Below are positions 42,528 through 51,025 of a DNA stretch of 64,000 nucleotides, piece after piece. The stretch is from Streptomyces sp. DH12. Its GTDB lineage: Bacteria; Actinomycetota; Actinomycetes; Streptomycetales; Streptomycetaceae. The position numbers and the translations under genes were made by a program. The stretch spans positions 62,001 to 126,000 of the forward strand of contig NZ_JAHWGT010000003.1 in the NCBI RefSeq assembly GCF_020873895.1, given 5' to 3'. The notes below the pieces were generated by a model that was given only the letters and a program-made list of their open reading frames with translations, did not search any database and was not told the DNA's origin. The stretch's first letter is position 1, and every line of letters begins with the position of its first letter.

Positions 42528-43733
42528 TCAGCCCTGGACCCGGTACTCCTCCAGCAGCCGGCGGCCGATGATCATCTTCTGGATCTCGGCCGTGCCTTCG
42601 CCGATCAGGAGCATCGGCGCCTCACGGTACAGGCGCTCGATCTCGTACTCCTTGGAGAACCCGTATCCACCGTGGATACGGAAGGCGTCCTCCACGACCT
42701 CCTTGCAGTACTCGGAGGCCAGGTACTTGGCCATGCCCGCTTCGAGGTCGTTTCGCTCCCCGGAGTCCTTTTTGCGAGCTGCGTTCACCATCATGGCATG
42801 AGCGGCCTCCACCTTGGTAGCCATTTCGGCCAGTTTGAACTGGATGGCCTGGTGCTGGGCGATCGGCTTGCCGAAGGTGTGGCGCTGCTGGGCGTACCCG
42901 ACGCCCAGCTCGAAGGCGCGTTGTGCGACGCCACAGCCCCGCGCCGCGACGTTGACCCGGCCGACCTCGACGCCGTCCATCATTTGGTAAAACCCTCGGC
43001 CGGTGACCCCGCCCAGGACCCGATTGGCCGGAATGCGCAGCCCGTCCATGATCAGTTCGGTGGTGTCGACCCCCTTGTACCCCATCTTGTCGATCTTCCC
43101 GGGGATGGTGAGGCCGGGCCGGACCTCGCCGAAGCCGGGCTCCTTCTCCACCAGGAAGGTCGTCATCGACCGGTGCGGGGCCGTGCCCTCGGGGTGTCCT
43201 TCGTCACTGCGGACCAGCACGGCGACGAGCGTGGACGTGCCGCCGTTCGTCAGCCACATCTTCTGGCCGTTCAGGACGTACTCGTCGCCGTCCCGCACCG
43301 CCTTCGACGTGATGGCCGACACGTCCGAGCCCAGGGCGGGCTCCGACATCGAGAACGCGCCGCGCACCTCGCCGGCCGCCATCCGCGGCAGGAAGGCGTC
43401 CTTCTGCTCCTGGGTGCCGTGCTGCTTGAGCATGTACGCCACGATGAAGTGCGTGTTGATGATGCCCGACACGGACATCCAGCCGCGGGCGATCTCCTCC
43501 ACGCACAGCGCGTACGTCAGGAGCGACTCGCCCAGGCCCCCGTACTCCTCCGGGATCATCAGGCCGAACAGGCCGAGCTCCTTGAGCCCGTCCACGATCT
43601 CCTGCGGGTACTCGTCCCGGTGCTCCAGCTCCGTCGCGACCGGGATGATCTCCTTGTCGACGAACTCCCGGACCGTCGAGACGATCTCCTGCTGGACGTC
43701 CGTGAGGCCGGCGGTCTGCGCGAGTCGGGCCAT
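42528..43733 (-). CDS. Acyl-CoA dehydrogenase, probable (2S)-methylsuccinyl-CoA dehydrogenase
   Basis: A 401-residue flavoprotein. FAD and substrate motifs FSMSEPALGSDVS, MWLTNGG, HTFGKPIAQHQAIQFKLAEM and the C-terminal RIHGGYGFSKEYEIERLYREA, GEGTAEIQKM are all present; the Glu of the last is in the catalytic-base position of acyl-CoA dehydrogenases. Last gene of the ethylmalonyl-CoA block, it should oxidise methylsuccinyl-CoA to mesaconyl-CoA. The start at 43733 is fixed by a GGAGAAG site inside the end of the preceding gene. Confidence 0.92.
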   Translation of the reverse strand: MARLAQTAGLTDVQQEIVSTVREFVDKEIIPVATELEHRDEYPQEIVDGLKELGLFGLMIPEEYGGLGESLLTYALCVEEIARGWMSVSGIINTHFIVAYMLKQHGTQEQKDAFLPRMAAGEVRGAFSMSEPALGSDVSAITSKAVRDGDEYVLNGQKMWLTNGGTSTLVAVLVRSDEGHPEGTAPHRSMTTFLVEKEPGFGEVRPGLTIPGKIDKMGYKGVDTTELIMDGLRIPANRVLGGVTGRGFYQMMDGVEVGRVNVAARGCGVAQRAFELGVGYAQQRHTFGKPIAQHQAIQFKLAEMATKVEAAHAMMVNAARKKDSGERNDLEAGMAKYLASEYCKEVVEDAFRIHGGYGFSKEYEIERLYREAPMLLIGEGTAEIQKMIIGRRLLEEYRVQG

Positions 43734-43735
43734 GG

Positions 43736-44248
43736 CTACTTCTCCTGCGCCTTCGGTTCCGGGCGGCCGGGCTGCTCGCCGCCGCGCTCCTTGATGTACG
43801 TCTCGGTGGGCACCATCACCTTGCGGCGGAACACGCACACGAGCGTGCCGTCCTGCTTGTAGCCCTTGGTCTCGACGTACACGATCCCGCGGTCGTTCTT
43901 CGACCTGGACGGGGTCTTGTCGAGGACGGTGGTCTCGCCGTAGATGGTGTCACCGTGGAACGTCGGCGCCACGTGGCGCAGCGACTCGATCTCCAGGTTG
44001 GCGATCGCCTTGCCGGAGACGTCCGGCACGGACATGCCCAGCAGCAGGGAGTAGACGTAGTTCCCCACGACGACGTTCCTGCCGAAGTCCGTCGTCTTCT
44101 CCGCATAGTTGGTGTCCATGTGGAGCGGGTGGTGGTTCATGGTGAGGAGGCAGAAGAGGTGGTCGTCGTACTCGGTGACCGTCTTCCCGGGCCAGTGCTT
44201 GTAGACCGCCCCGACCTCGAACTCCTCGTAGGTGCGTCCGAACTGCAT
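43736..44248 (-). CDS. MaoC-family hydratase, probable mesaconyl-CoA hydratase
   Basis: A 170-residue hot-dog-fold enzyme. LTMNHHPLHMDTNYAEKT holds the His/Asp hydratase site. In the ethylmalonyl-CoA pathway this step adds water to mesaconyl-CoA to give beta-methylmalyl-CoA, which the adjacent lyase cleaves. Two bases separate it from the next gene and four from mcl. The C-terminal tail is Pro/Glu-rich. Confidence 0.9.
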   Translation of the reverse strand: MQFGRTYEEFEVGAVYKHWPGKTVTEYDDHLFCLLTMNHHPLHMDTNYAEKTTDFGRNVVVGNYVYSLLLGMSVPDVSGKAIANLEIESLRHVAPTFHGDTIYGETTVLDKTPSRSKNDRGIVYVETKGYKQDGTLVCVFRRKVMVPTETYIKERGGEQPGRPEPKAQEK

Positions 44249-44252
44249 GGTC

Positions 44253-45233
44253 CTACGCCTCCGGGGCTTCGAACGTGCTGGTGCGCCGCATGCCGGCGGC
44301 CCGTCCCTTGCCGGCGATGACCAGCGCCATCTTCCGGCTGGCCTCGTCGATCATCTCGTCGCCGAGCATCGCCGAGCCCTTCTTGCCGCCCGCCTCGGAC
44401 GTGCAGTAGTCGTACGCGTCGAGGATCAGCTCGGCGTGGTCGTAGTCCTCCTGCGAGGGGGAGAACACCTCGTTGGCGGCCTCGACCTGGCCGGGGTGCA
44501 GCACCCATTTGCCGTCGAAGCCCAGCGCGGCCGCGCGGCCCGCGACGGCGCGGAAGCCGTCCACGTTCTTGATCTGCAGGTAGGGGCCGTCGATCGCCTG
44601 GAGGTCGTTGGCGCGGGCCGCCATCAGGATCTTCATCAGGATGTAGTGGTAGGCGTCCGCCGGGTAACCGGGCGGCTGCTCGCCGACCACCAGGGACTTC
44701 ATGTTGATCGACGCCATGAAGTCGGCCGGGCCGAAGATGATCGTCTCGATGCGCGGCGACGCCTGGGCGATCTCGTTGACGTTGTTCAGGCCCCGGGCGT
44801 TCTCGATCTGCGCCTCGATGCCGATCCGGCCGACCTCGAAGCCCATCGTCTTCTCGATCTGCGTCAGCAGCAGGTCCAGCGCGACGACCTGGGCGGCGTC
44901 CTGCACCTTGGGCAGCATGATGCAGTCCAGGTTCGGGCCCGCGCCCTCGACGACCGTGACGACGTCCCGGTACGTCCAGTGGGTCGTCCAGTCGTTCACC
45001 CGTACGACCCTGGTCTTGCCCGTCCAGTCGCCCTCGTTGAGGAACTTCACGATGGTGTGCCGGGCGTCCGGCTTGGCGAGGGGCGCGCAGGCGTCCTCCA
45101 GGTCCAGGAACACCTGGTCGGCCGGGAGGCCCTGGGCCTTCTCCAGGAACCGGGGGTTGGAGCCGGGCACCGCCAGGCAGGAGCGGCGCGGGCGCAGCCG
45201 GTTCACGGAGCCGGCGGGGGTGGTCGCGGTCAT
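44253..45233 (-). CDS. HpcH/HpaI-CitE family lyase, probable L-malyl/beta-methylmalyl-CoA lyase
   Basis: A 326-residue TIM-barrel C-C lyase. RSCLAVPGSNPRFLEKAQ, VFLDLEDACAP, MLPKVQDAAQVVALD and IGIEAQIENARGL are the CitE/Mcl signatures, with the Mg-binding acids. It should cleave beta-methylmalyl-CoA into glyoxylate and propionyl-CoA. The ATG overlaps the stop of ecm by four bases (ATGA), so the two are translationally coupled. Confidence 0.92.
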   Translation of the reverse strand: MTATTPAGSVNRLRPRRSCLAVPGSNPRFLEKAQGLPADQVFLDLEDACAPLAKPDARHTIVKFLNEGDWTGKTRVVRVNDWTTHWTYRDVVTVVEGAGPNLDCIMLPKVQDAAQVVALDLLLTQIEKTMGFEVGRIGIEAQIENARGLNNVNEIAQASPRIETIIFGPADFMASINMKSLVVGEQPPGYPADAYHYILMKILMAARANDLQAIDGPYLQIKNVDGFRAVAGRAAALGFDGKWVLHPGQVEAANEVFSPSQEDYDHAELILDAYDYCTSEAGGKKGSAMLGDEMIDEASRKMALVIAGKGRAAGMRRTSTFEAPEA

Positions 45234-47278
45234 GCGGGGACCTCCGTGCTTGCAGGGGTTGCGGGGTGTGCGGGGTTGTCGAGCGGTTCGAGCTTGTTGG
45301 CCTTGCGGATCTCGTCGACGATACGGCCGATGATCTCCGTGATGCCGAAGTCCTTCGGCGTGAAGACGGCGGCCACGCCCGCGCGCCGCAGCTCGGCGGC
45401 GTCGGCGCCCGGGATGATCCCGCCGACGACGACGGGGATGTCCGCGGCGCCGGCCTCCCGGAGCCTGACCAGCACGTCGGGCACCAGCTCGGCGTGCGAG
45501 CCGGACAGGATGGAGAGTCCCACGCAGTGCACGTCCTCGGCGAGCGCGGCGTCGACGATCTGCTCCGGGGTGAGCCGGATGCCCTGGTAGACCACCTCGA
45601 ACCCGGCGTCGCGGGCCCGTACGGCGATCTGCTCGGCGCCGTTGGAGTGCCCGTCCAGGCCCGGCTTGCCGACCAGCAGCCGCAGCCGTCCCGAGCCCAG
45701 GTCGTCGGCGGTCCGCGTGACCTTGTCCCGGACGGCCGCGAGCGGGGTGCCCGCCTCGGCCGCCACCGCGAGCGGGGCGGACGAGACGCCGGTCGGCGCG
45801 CGGAACTCGCCGAACACGTCCCGCAGCGCCCAGGCCCACTCCCCGGTGGTGACCCCCGCACGGGCGCAGTCCAGGGTGGCGGCGAAGAGGTTGCCGTCCC
45901 CGGCGGCCGTCGCCTTGAGGGTGGCGAGCGCCTCCTGCGCGCGGGCCTCGTCGCGGTTGTCGCGCCACTCGTGCAGCGCCGCGACGACCCGTGCCTCGTT
46001 CGCCGGGTCCACGGTCTGGATGGCGGTGTCCAGATCCGCGGTGAGCGGGTTCGGCTCGGTCGACTCGAAGCAGTTCACACCGACGATCTTCTCCTCGCCG
46101 GCCTCGATCCGGGCCCGCCGCTCGGCGTGCGAGGAGACGAGCTGCGACTTGAGGTAGCCGGACTCGACGGCGGCCATCGCACCGCCCATCTCCTGGATCC
46201 GGTCGATCTCCGCCAGGCACTCGTCGACCAGGGAGCCCACCTTCGCCTCGACGACGTGCGAGCCCTCGAAGATGTCCTCGTACTCCAGCAGGTCGCTCTC
46301 GTGCGCCAGGACCTGCTGGATGCGCAGCGACCACTGCTGGTCCCAGGGGCGGGGCAGGCCCAGCGCCTCGTTCCACGCCGGCAGCTGGACGGCCCGCGCG
46401 CGGGCGTCCTTGGACAGCGTCACGGCGAGCATCTCCAGGACGATCCGCTGGACGTTGTTCTCCGGCTGCGCCTCGGTGAGACCGAGCGAGTTGACCTGCA
46501 CCCCGTAGCGGAAGCGCCGCTGCTTGGGGTTCTCGATGCCGTACCGCTCCCGCGTGACCTTGTCCCAGATGCGGCCGAAGGCGCGCATCTTGCACATCTC
46601 CTCGACGAAGCGGACGCCCGCGTTCACGAAGAAGGAGATGCGCGCGACCACGTCGCCCCGCCGCTCCTCGGGGACCTGCCCGGAGGCGAACACCGCGTCG
46701 AGGACGGCGATGGCCGTCGACATCGCGTACGAGATCTCCTGGACCGGTGTGGCGCCCGCCTCCTGCAGGTGGTAGCTGCAGATGTTGATCGGGTTCCACT
46801 TGGGGAGGTGGTTCACCGTGTAGGTGATCATGTCGGTGGTCAGCCGCAGCGACGGACCGGGCGGGAAGACGTGCGTCCCGCGCGACAGGTACTCCTTCAC
46901 GATGTCGTTCTGCGTCGTCCCCTGGAGCCGGGAGATGTCGGCGCCCTGCTCCTCCGCCACCACCTGGTAGAGCGCCAGCAGCCACATGGCCGTGGCGTTG
47001 ATGGTCATGGACGTGTTCATCTGCTCCAGGGGGATGTCCTGGAACAGCCGCCGCATGTCCCCGAGGTGGGAGACCGGCACGCCGACCCGGCCGACCTCGC
47101 CGCGGGCGAGGACGTGGTCGGGGTCGTAGCCGGTCTGTGTGGGCAGGTCGAACGCGACCGACAGACCGGTCTGCCCCTTGGCCAGGTTGCGCCGGTACAG
47201 CTCGTTGGACGCCTCGGCGGTCGAGTGACCGGCGTACGTCCGCATGAGCCAGGGCCGGTCCTTCTGACGCTCTGTCAT
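45230..47278 (-). CDS. ecm: Ethylmalonyl-CoA mutase (MeaA-like), B12-dependent
   Basis: A 682-residue fused mutase. The N-terminal catalytic barrel has TYAGHSTAEASNELYRRN, VAFDLPTQTGYDPDH and NTSMTINATA; the C-terminal B12-binding domain has the DxHxxG motif at D542-G543-H544 (GLDGHSNGAEQI), the His ligand for cobalt. It converts ethylmalonyl-CoA to methylsuccinyl-CoA. Length (about 680, both domains in one chain) separates it from two-subunit methylmalonyl-CoA mutase. ccr lies immediately upstream. Confidence 0.94.
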   Translation of the reverse strand: MTERQKDRPWLMRTYAGHSTAEASNELYRRNLAKGQTGLSVAFDLPTQTGYDPDHVLARGEVGRVGVPVSHLGDMRRLFQDIPLEQMNTSMTINATAMWLLALYQVVAEEQGADISRLQGTTQNDIVKEYLSRGTHVFPPGPSLRLTTDMITYTVNHLPKWNPINICSYHLQEAGATPVQEISYAMSTAIAVLDAVFASGQVPEERRGDVVARISFFVNAGVRFVEEMCKMRAFGRIWDKVTRERYGIENPKQRRFRYGVQVNSLGLTEAQPENNVQRIVLEMLAVTLSKDARARAVQLPAWNEALGLPRPWDQQWSLRIQQVLAHESDLLEYEDIFEGSHVVEAKVGSLVDECLAEIDRIQEMGGAMAAVESGYLKSQLVSSHAERRARIEAGEEKIVGVNCFESTEPNPLTADLDTAIQTVDPANEARVVAALHEWRDNRDEARAQEALATLKATAAGDGNLFAATLDCARAGVTTGEWAWALRDVFGEFRAPTGVSSAPLAVAAEAGTPLAAVRDKVTRTADDLGSGRLRLLVGKPGLDGHSNGAEQIAVRARDAGFEVVYQGIRLTPEQIVDAALAEDVHCVGLSILSGSHAELVPDVLVRLREAGAADIPVVVGGIIPGADAAELRRAGVAAVFTPKDFGITEIIGRIVDEIRKANKLEPLDNPAHPATPASTEVPA

Positions 47279-47308
47279 GACGCTGGTGTCGCCTCTCGGA
47301 CGTTCCGG

Positions 47309-48646
47309 TCAGATGTTCCGGAAGCGGTTGATGGCGTCGAGGTGCTTGGCGCGCATCTCCGGGTCGCGGACGCCCATGCCCTCCTCGGGGGCCAGGCAGA
47401 GCACGCCGACCTTGCCCTGGTGGAGGTTGCGGTGGACGTCGTACGTGGCCTGGCCGGTGTCCTGGAGCGAGTAGACCTTCGACAGGGTGGGGTGGATCTT
47501 GCCCTTGGCGATCAGGCGGTTGGCCTCCCACGCCTCGCGGTAGTTGGCGAAGTGCGAGCCGATGATCCGCTTCAGCGACATCCACAGGTAGCGGTTGTCG
47601 TACTCGTGCATGTAGCCCGAGGTCGAGGCGCAGGTGGTGATGGTGCCGCCCTTGCGGGTGACGTAGACGGAGGCGCCGAAGGTCTCGCGGCCGGGGTGCT
47701 CGAAGACGATGTCGATGTCCTCGCCGCCGGTGAACTCGCGGATGCGCTTGCCGAAGCGCTTCCACTCCTTGGGGTCCTGGGTGTGCTCGTCCTTCCAGAA
47801 CCGGTAGCCCTCGGCGTTCCGGTCGATGATCGCCTCGGCGCCCATGGACCGGCAGATGTCCGCCTTCTGGTCGCTGGAGACGACGCAGATCGGGTTGGCG
47901 CCGCCGGCCAGCGCGAACTGGGTGGCGTACGAGCCGAGGCCGCCGCTGGCGCCCCAGATGAGCACGTTGTCGCCCTGCTTCATGCCGGCGCCGTTGCGGG
48001 AGACCAGCTGGCGGTAGGCGGTGGAGTTGACCAGGCCCGGGGCCGCGGCCTCCTCCCAGCTGAGGTGGCCCGGCTTGGGCATCAGCTGGTTCGACTTGAC
48101 CAGCGCGATCTCGGCGAGGCCGCCGAAGTTCGTCTCGAAGCCCCAGATGCGCTGCTCGGGGTCGAGCATCGTGTCGTTGTGGCCGTCCGAGGACTCCAGC
48201 TCGACCGACAGGCAGTGCGCGACGACCTCGTCGCCGGGCTGCCAGGCGTTGACGCCGGGGCCGGTGCGCAGCACGACGCCGGCCAGGTCGGAGCCGATGA
48301 TGTGGTACGGCAGGTCGTGGCGCTTGGTGAGCTCGGAGAGCCGGCCGTAGCGCTCCAGGAAGCCGAACGTCGACAGCGGCTCGAAGATCGAGGTCCAGAC
48401 CGAGTTGTAGTTGACCGAGCTGGCCATGACGGCGACGAGCGCCTCGCCCGGGCCCAGCTCCGGCAGCGGCACCTGGTCCAGGTGGAGGGACTTGCGGGGG
48501 TCCTTCTCCCGGGTGGTCAGGCCCTCGAACATCTCGGTCTCGTCCTTGTGGACGGTGACGGCGCGGTACGACTCGGGCAGGGGAAGGGCGGCGAAGTCGG
48601 CGGACGTCGTGTCCGGGGACTGGATCGCGTCCAGGATTTCCTTCAC
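47309..48646 (-). CDS. ccr: Crotonyl-CoA carboxylase/reductase
   Basis: A 445-residue MDR-family enzyme making ethylmalonyl-CoA from crotonyl-CoA, CO2 and NADPH. With the GTG start at 48646 the CO2-pocket residues known from crystal work fall at their published numbers: N81 (SVNYNSVW), F170-E171 (WGFETNFGG) and H365 (IIGSHFANY), which also confirms the start. WGASGGLGSYATQ binds NADPH. GGAGG lies seven bases before the GTG. It also supplies ethylmalonyl-CoA as a polyketide extender in Streptomyces. Confidence 0.96.
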   Translation of the reverse strand: MKEILDAIQSPDTTSADFAALPLPESYRAVTVHKDETEMFEGLTTREKDPRKSLHLDQVPLPELGPGEALVAVMASSVNYNSVWTSIFEPLSTFGFLERYGRLSELTKRHDLPYHIIGSDLAGVVLRTGPGVNAWQPGDEVVAHCLSVELESSDGHNDTMLDPEQRIWGFETNFGGLAEIALVKSNQLMPKPGHLSWEEAAAPGLVNSTAYRQLVSRNGAGMKQGDNVLIWGASGGLGSYATQFALAGGANPICVVSSDQKADICRSMGAEAIIDRNAEGYRFWKDEHTQDPKEWKRFGKRIREFTGGEDIDIVFEHPGRETFGASVYVTRKGGTITTCASTSGYMHEYDNRYLWMSLKRIIGSHFANYREAWEANRLIAKGKIHPTLSKVYSLQDTGQATYDVHRNLHQGKVGVLCLAPEEGMGVRDPEMRAKHLDAINRFRNI

Positions 48647-48875
48647 GGTGGTGCCTCCGGCGATGCGTGCGTCTCGGGGACGCTGAAGGGGGTACGTCGG
48701 GGTGCTGCTGTGGAGGTGTGCCGTCGGTTCGGCCGGTGGTGCTCGGCGGCGCGGGGTGCTGCGCGGAAGTGCCTGTGACGCAGGCGTCCGGGCGCGCGGC
48801 CCCGGGAAGGGCCGCGGGGACAGCCGGCGTACGAGAAGGTCTCTGCACGCCGGCCGCCCGGACGACATCAACGTA

Positions 48876-48913
48876 TGGCACCGCGTGCCAGCTGACAAGA
48901 CACTGCGTGCCAA
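48876..48913 (-). promoter_or_regulatory. Candidate operator pair upstream of ccr
   Basis: TGGCAC-CGC-GTGCCA (48876-48890) is a perfect 15-bp palindrome. Its 13-bp right half (CACCGCGTGCCAG, from 48879) recurs 22 bp away as CACTGCGTGCCAA (from 48901), with two mismatches. Two sites two helical turns apart, 230 bases before the ccr start, look like a regulator-binding region. An AT-rich segment (AACAATTTCTC) adjoins. The rest of the 367-bp gap to 49014 shows nothing else I recognise. Confidence 0.5.
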
Positions 48914-49013
48914 CAATTTCTCTCACTTGTCATCCGCGCGACACGGATGAGCGGCAACGGCCGCCCCATGAGGAGCGGCCGTCACAGCGTGTGTTCGATT
49001 GTGTGGGATCGTG

Positions 49014-50723
49014 TCAGCGCGGGTCGCGGGCCTCCGGAGCGGCGGCGCGGCGCCGGACGACCAGCAGCACGCCCGCGGCCGTCAGCGCGGCGGCGACGCC
49101 GAGCAGGACCGGGGCATTCCCCGTGCCGGTGGCGGCGAGCGAACCCGAGGACGGCACGGCCGCGGCCGTGGTGGGCGCCGTGGTGGGCGCCGCGACGGGG
49201 GAGGAGGTCGCGGTGGGGTTCGGGGACGGGGTCGCGCTCGGGGACGGGCCCGCGGTCGCGGCCGCCGTGGCGGTCACCGAGAGGAAGGCGACCTTCGTGC
49301 GGTGGGAGCCCTCGTACGGGCCGGGCGTCGGGTGGAACACGACGCCCTTCGCCCCGTCGAGGACCTGGGTGGGCCGCAGCGCGAACGAGAACAGCCGCCG
49401 TCCGCCCGGGGCCAGGCCGGCCGGATCCGTGCAGCGGTGGACCGTCCCGGTCGGCACCGGGGCGGCGTCGCCGGGATGGTCGCCGAACGTGGGCCGGACG
49501 TCCGTGGTGCGCCAGGGCAGCGCCCGCTCCGGGCGGCACCGGGGGTCGGGCCGGACGACCTCCACGCCGCGCGGCACCTCGACCAGCACGGACGGAGCGG
49601 CGAGGGGCGCCCCACCGCGGTTCTCCACGCCGACCCGGGCCGTGACCTCCCGGCCGACCTCCGTACGGACGGAGGCCCCCACGGCCGCGCCGTCCGCGGC
49701 GTGCTCCCCGCGCACGGAGACCACCGGCGGCACGTCCGCGGTGTACGCGTCGACCGGCACCGGGACGCGCGGCGGCAGGGGCGAGGTGGCGGGGACGAGG
49801 ACGAGCGGGGCGGAACGGCCGGCCACCCCCTTCCCCGCGGGCGCGCCCACCGACGCGGTCAGTTGGACGCGGCCGTGCTCGGCGAGCCCCGCCATGGCCA
49901 CCGAGAGGCCGGGCGCGGTGCGGTACGTGGCGCCCGGCTCGACGGCCGTGGCGAACTCGCAGCTCATGCCGGTCCGCGCGGACGCCGGGTCCTTGGGGTC
50001 CTTGGTGGTGTAGCGGCAGTTGCGGTGGTCGCCCGGGAAGACGACGGTCTCGTCGCCGTCGAAGCCGTCGGCGGTGAGCGTGACCCGGCCCAGCGGCCGG
50101 GCGCCGGTGTTGGTGAGGACGAAGGGAAGCGCCGCCCGGCCGCCCGGCGGGACGGTGAGCGACGGCGGGTCGGGGAAGCCGCCGAGGACCACCCGGTCGC
50201 GGTCGGCGACGGTGATGGGCAGCTCGGTGGGGGCCGTGAGCGCCGGGCGGGCGTTGTCCGCGCGGACGGTCGCCCGGACGAGGCCGCGGGCGCCCGCCGC
50301 GGTGCCGAGCTTCGGCCGGACGAGGAACGGGACGTACGCCTCGGGGTCGCCGGAGCCGTCCGGCATCGTGACGGGGCAGGTCGCGAGCGTGCCGGCGACC
50401 CGGCACTCCGAACGGAACCGGAACTCCGCCACGTCCGCCGCGCCGCCGAAGTCGACGGTGATCTCGGCGCCGGTGACGCGTGCGCCGTCCGGCCGCTGGC
50501 CCGACAGCGAGAACTGGTGGGTCAGGAAGTGCGCCTCGGTGAGCGCCCCGGCGGGCCGCGGCAGAGCGCCGGGGGAGAGGAAGCCGACCTCGATGACGGC
50601 CGGGGGCGCCTCCTCGGCCAGGGCGGGCGCGGCGGCGGCGCTCGCGCCGGCCGCGAGGAGCACGGCCAGCGCCGCGCCGCCGCCGGCGGCGCGGCGTAGG
50701 GGGAGGGGCGGGAGAAGGGTCAT
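49014..50723 (-). CDS. Secreted LAXTG cell-wall-anchored protein
   Basis: A 569-residue surface protein. An N-terminal signal peptide (Leu/Ala-rich, ending PALAEEA) is followed by three to four Ig-like or DUF11-like beta domains (VLTNTGARPLGRVTL; VENRGGAPLAAPSVLVEVP), a Pro/Thr/Ser-rich wall-spanning stretch (about 500-535) and the sorting signal LAATG, a hydrophobic helix and RRRAAAPEARDPR. LAXTG is the class E sortase motif of Streptomyces. Likely role is surface structure or adhesion; no ligand known. Start at 50723, with AAAGGA 12 bases upstream. Confidence 0.85.
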   Translation of the reverse strand: MTLLPPLPLRRAAGGGAALAVLLAAGASAAAAPALAEEAPPAVIEVGFLSPGALPRPAGALTEAHFLTHQFSLSGQRPDGARVTGAEITVDFGGAADVAEFRFRSECRVAGTLATCPVTMPDGSGDPEAYVPFLVRPKLGTAAGARGLVRATVRADNARPALTAPTELPITVADRDRVVLGGFPDPPSLTVPPGGRAALPFVLTNTGARPLGRVTLTADGFDGDETVVFPGDHRNCRYTTKDPKDPASARTGMSCEFATAVEPGATYRTAPGLSVAMAGLAEHGRVQLTASVGAPAGKGVAGRSAPLVLVPATSPLPPRVPVPVDAYTADVPPVVSVRGEHAADGAAVGASVRTEVGREVTARVGVENRGGAPLAAPSVLVEVPRGVEVVRPDPRCRPERALPWRTTDVRPTFGDHPGDAAPVPTGTVHRCTDPAGLAPGGRRLFSFALRPTQVLDGAKGVVFHPTPGPYEGSHRTKVAFLSVTATAAATAGPSPSATPSPNPTATSSPVAAPTTAPTTAAAVPSSGSLAATGTGNAPVLLGVAAALTAAGVLLVVRRRAAAPEARDPR

Positions 50724-50939
50724 CCGAGCACGGGTCCTTTCGGGAACTGACGACCGCCGGGACCGCTTGTCACCGTCCGGTCCCCGACGTACCGGTCGTT
50801 GGACCTCCACCAGGCCCGAAGGGTTGTACGAACCGGGCCGGCGGCCGTCACCACGGAAGCGACCCGGACCGCGACCACGCCCCCGGCCGGGCTCCGTGCC
50901 CGGTGCCGGGCCCGTCGCGGCCGCCCGGGCGGCCGCGGA

Positions 50940-50966
50940 GGGTGCCTCGTCGACCAGGCCGGATCA
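50940..50966 (+). mobile_element. Probable relic of the MITE end
   Basis: 25 of 27 bases match the right end of the MITE at 36710-36736 read inward (GGGTGCCTCGTCGACC then AGGCCGGATCA). It lies in the non-coding gap 50724-51025. No second end, CTAG flank or hairpin accompanies it, so only a decayed fragment remains, if the match is not coincidence. The rest of the 302-bp gap is GC-rich with no other feature. Confidence 0.45.
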
Positions 50967-51025
50967 CCGGCGCCGCCCGCCGCCGCGGCGGGGCGGGACG
51001 GCGGGGGCGGGTGGCCGGTGCCGGG

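Noticed and set aside
48876-48890. Sigma-54-like TGGCAC element before ccr
   Set aside because: Actinobacteria lack sigma-54, and the sequence is better explained as a palindromic operator.
47309-48916. Longer start for ccr at 48916
   Set aside because: It adds a low-complexity Arg/Pro stretch; the GTG at 48646 has GGAGG and gives canonical residue numbering.
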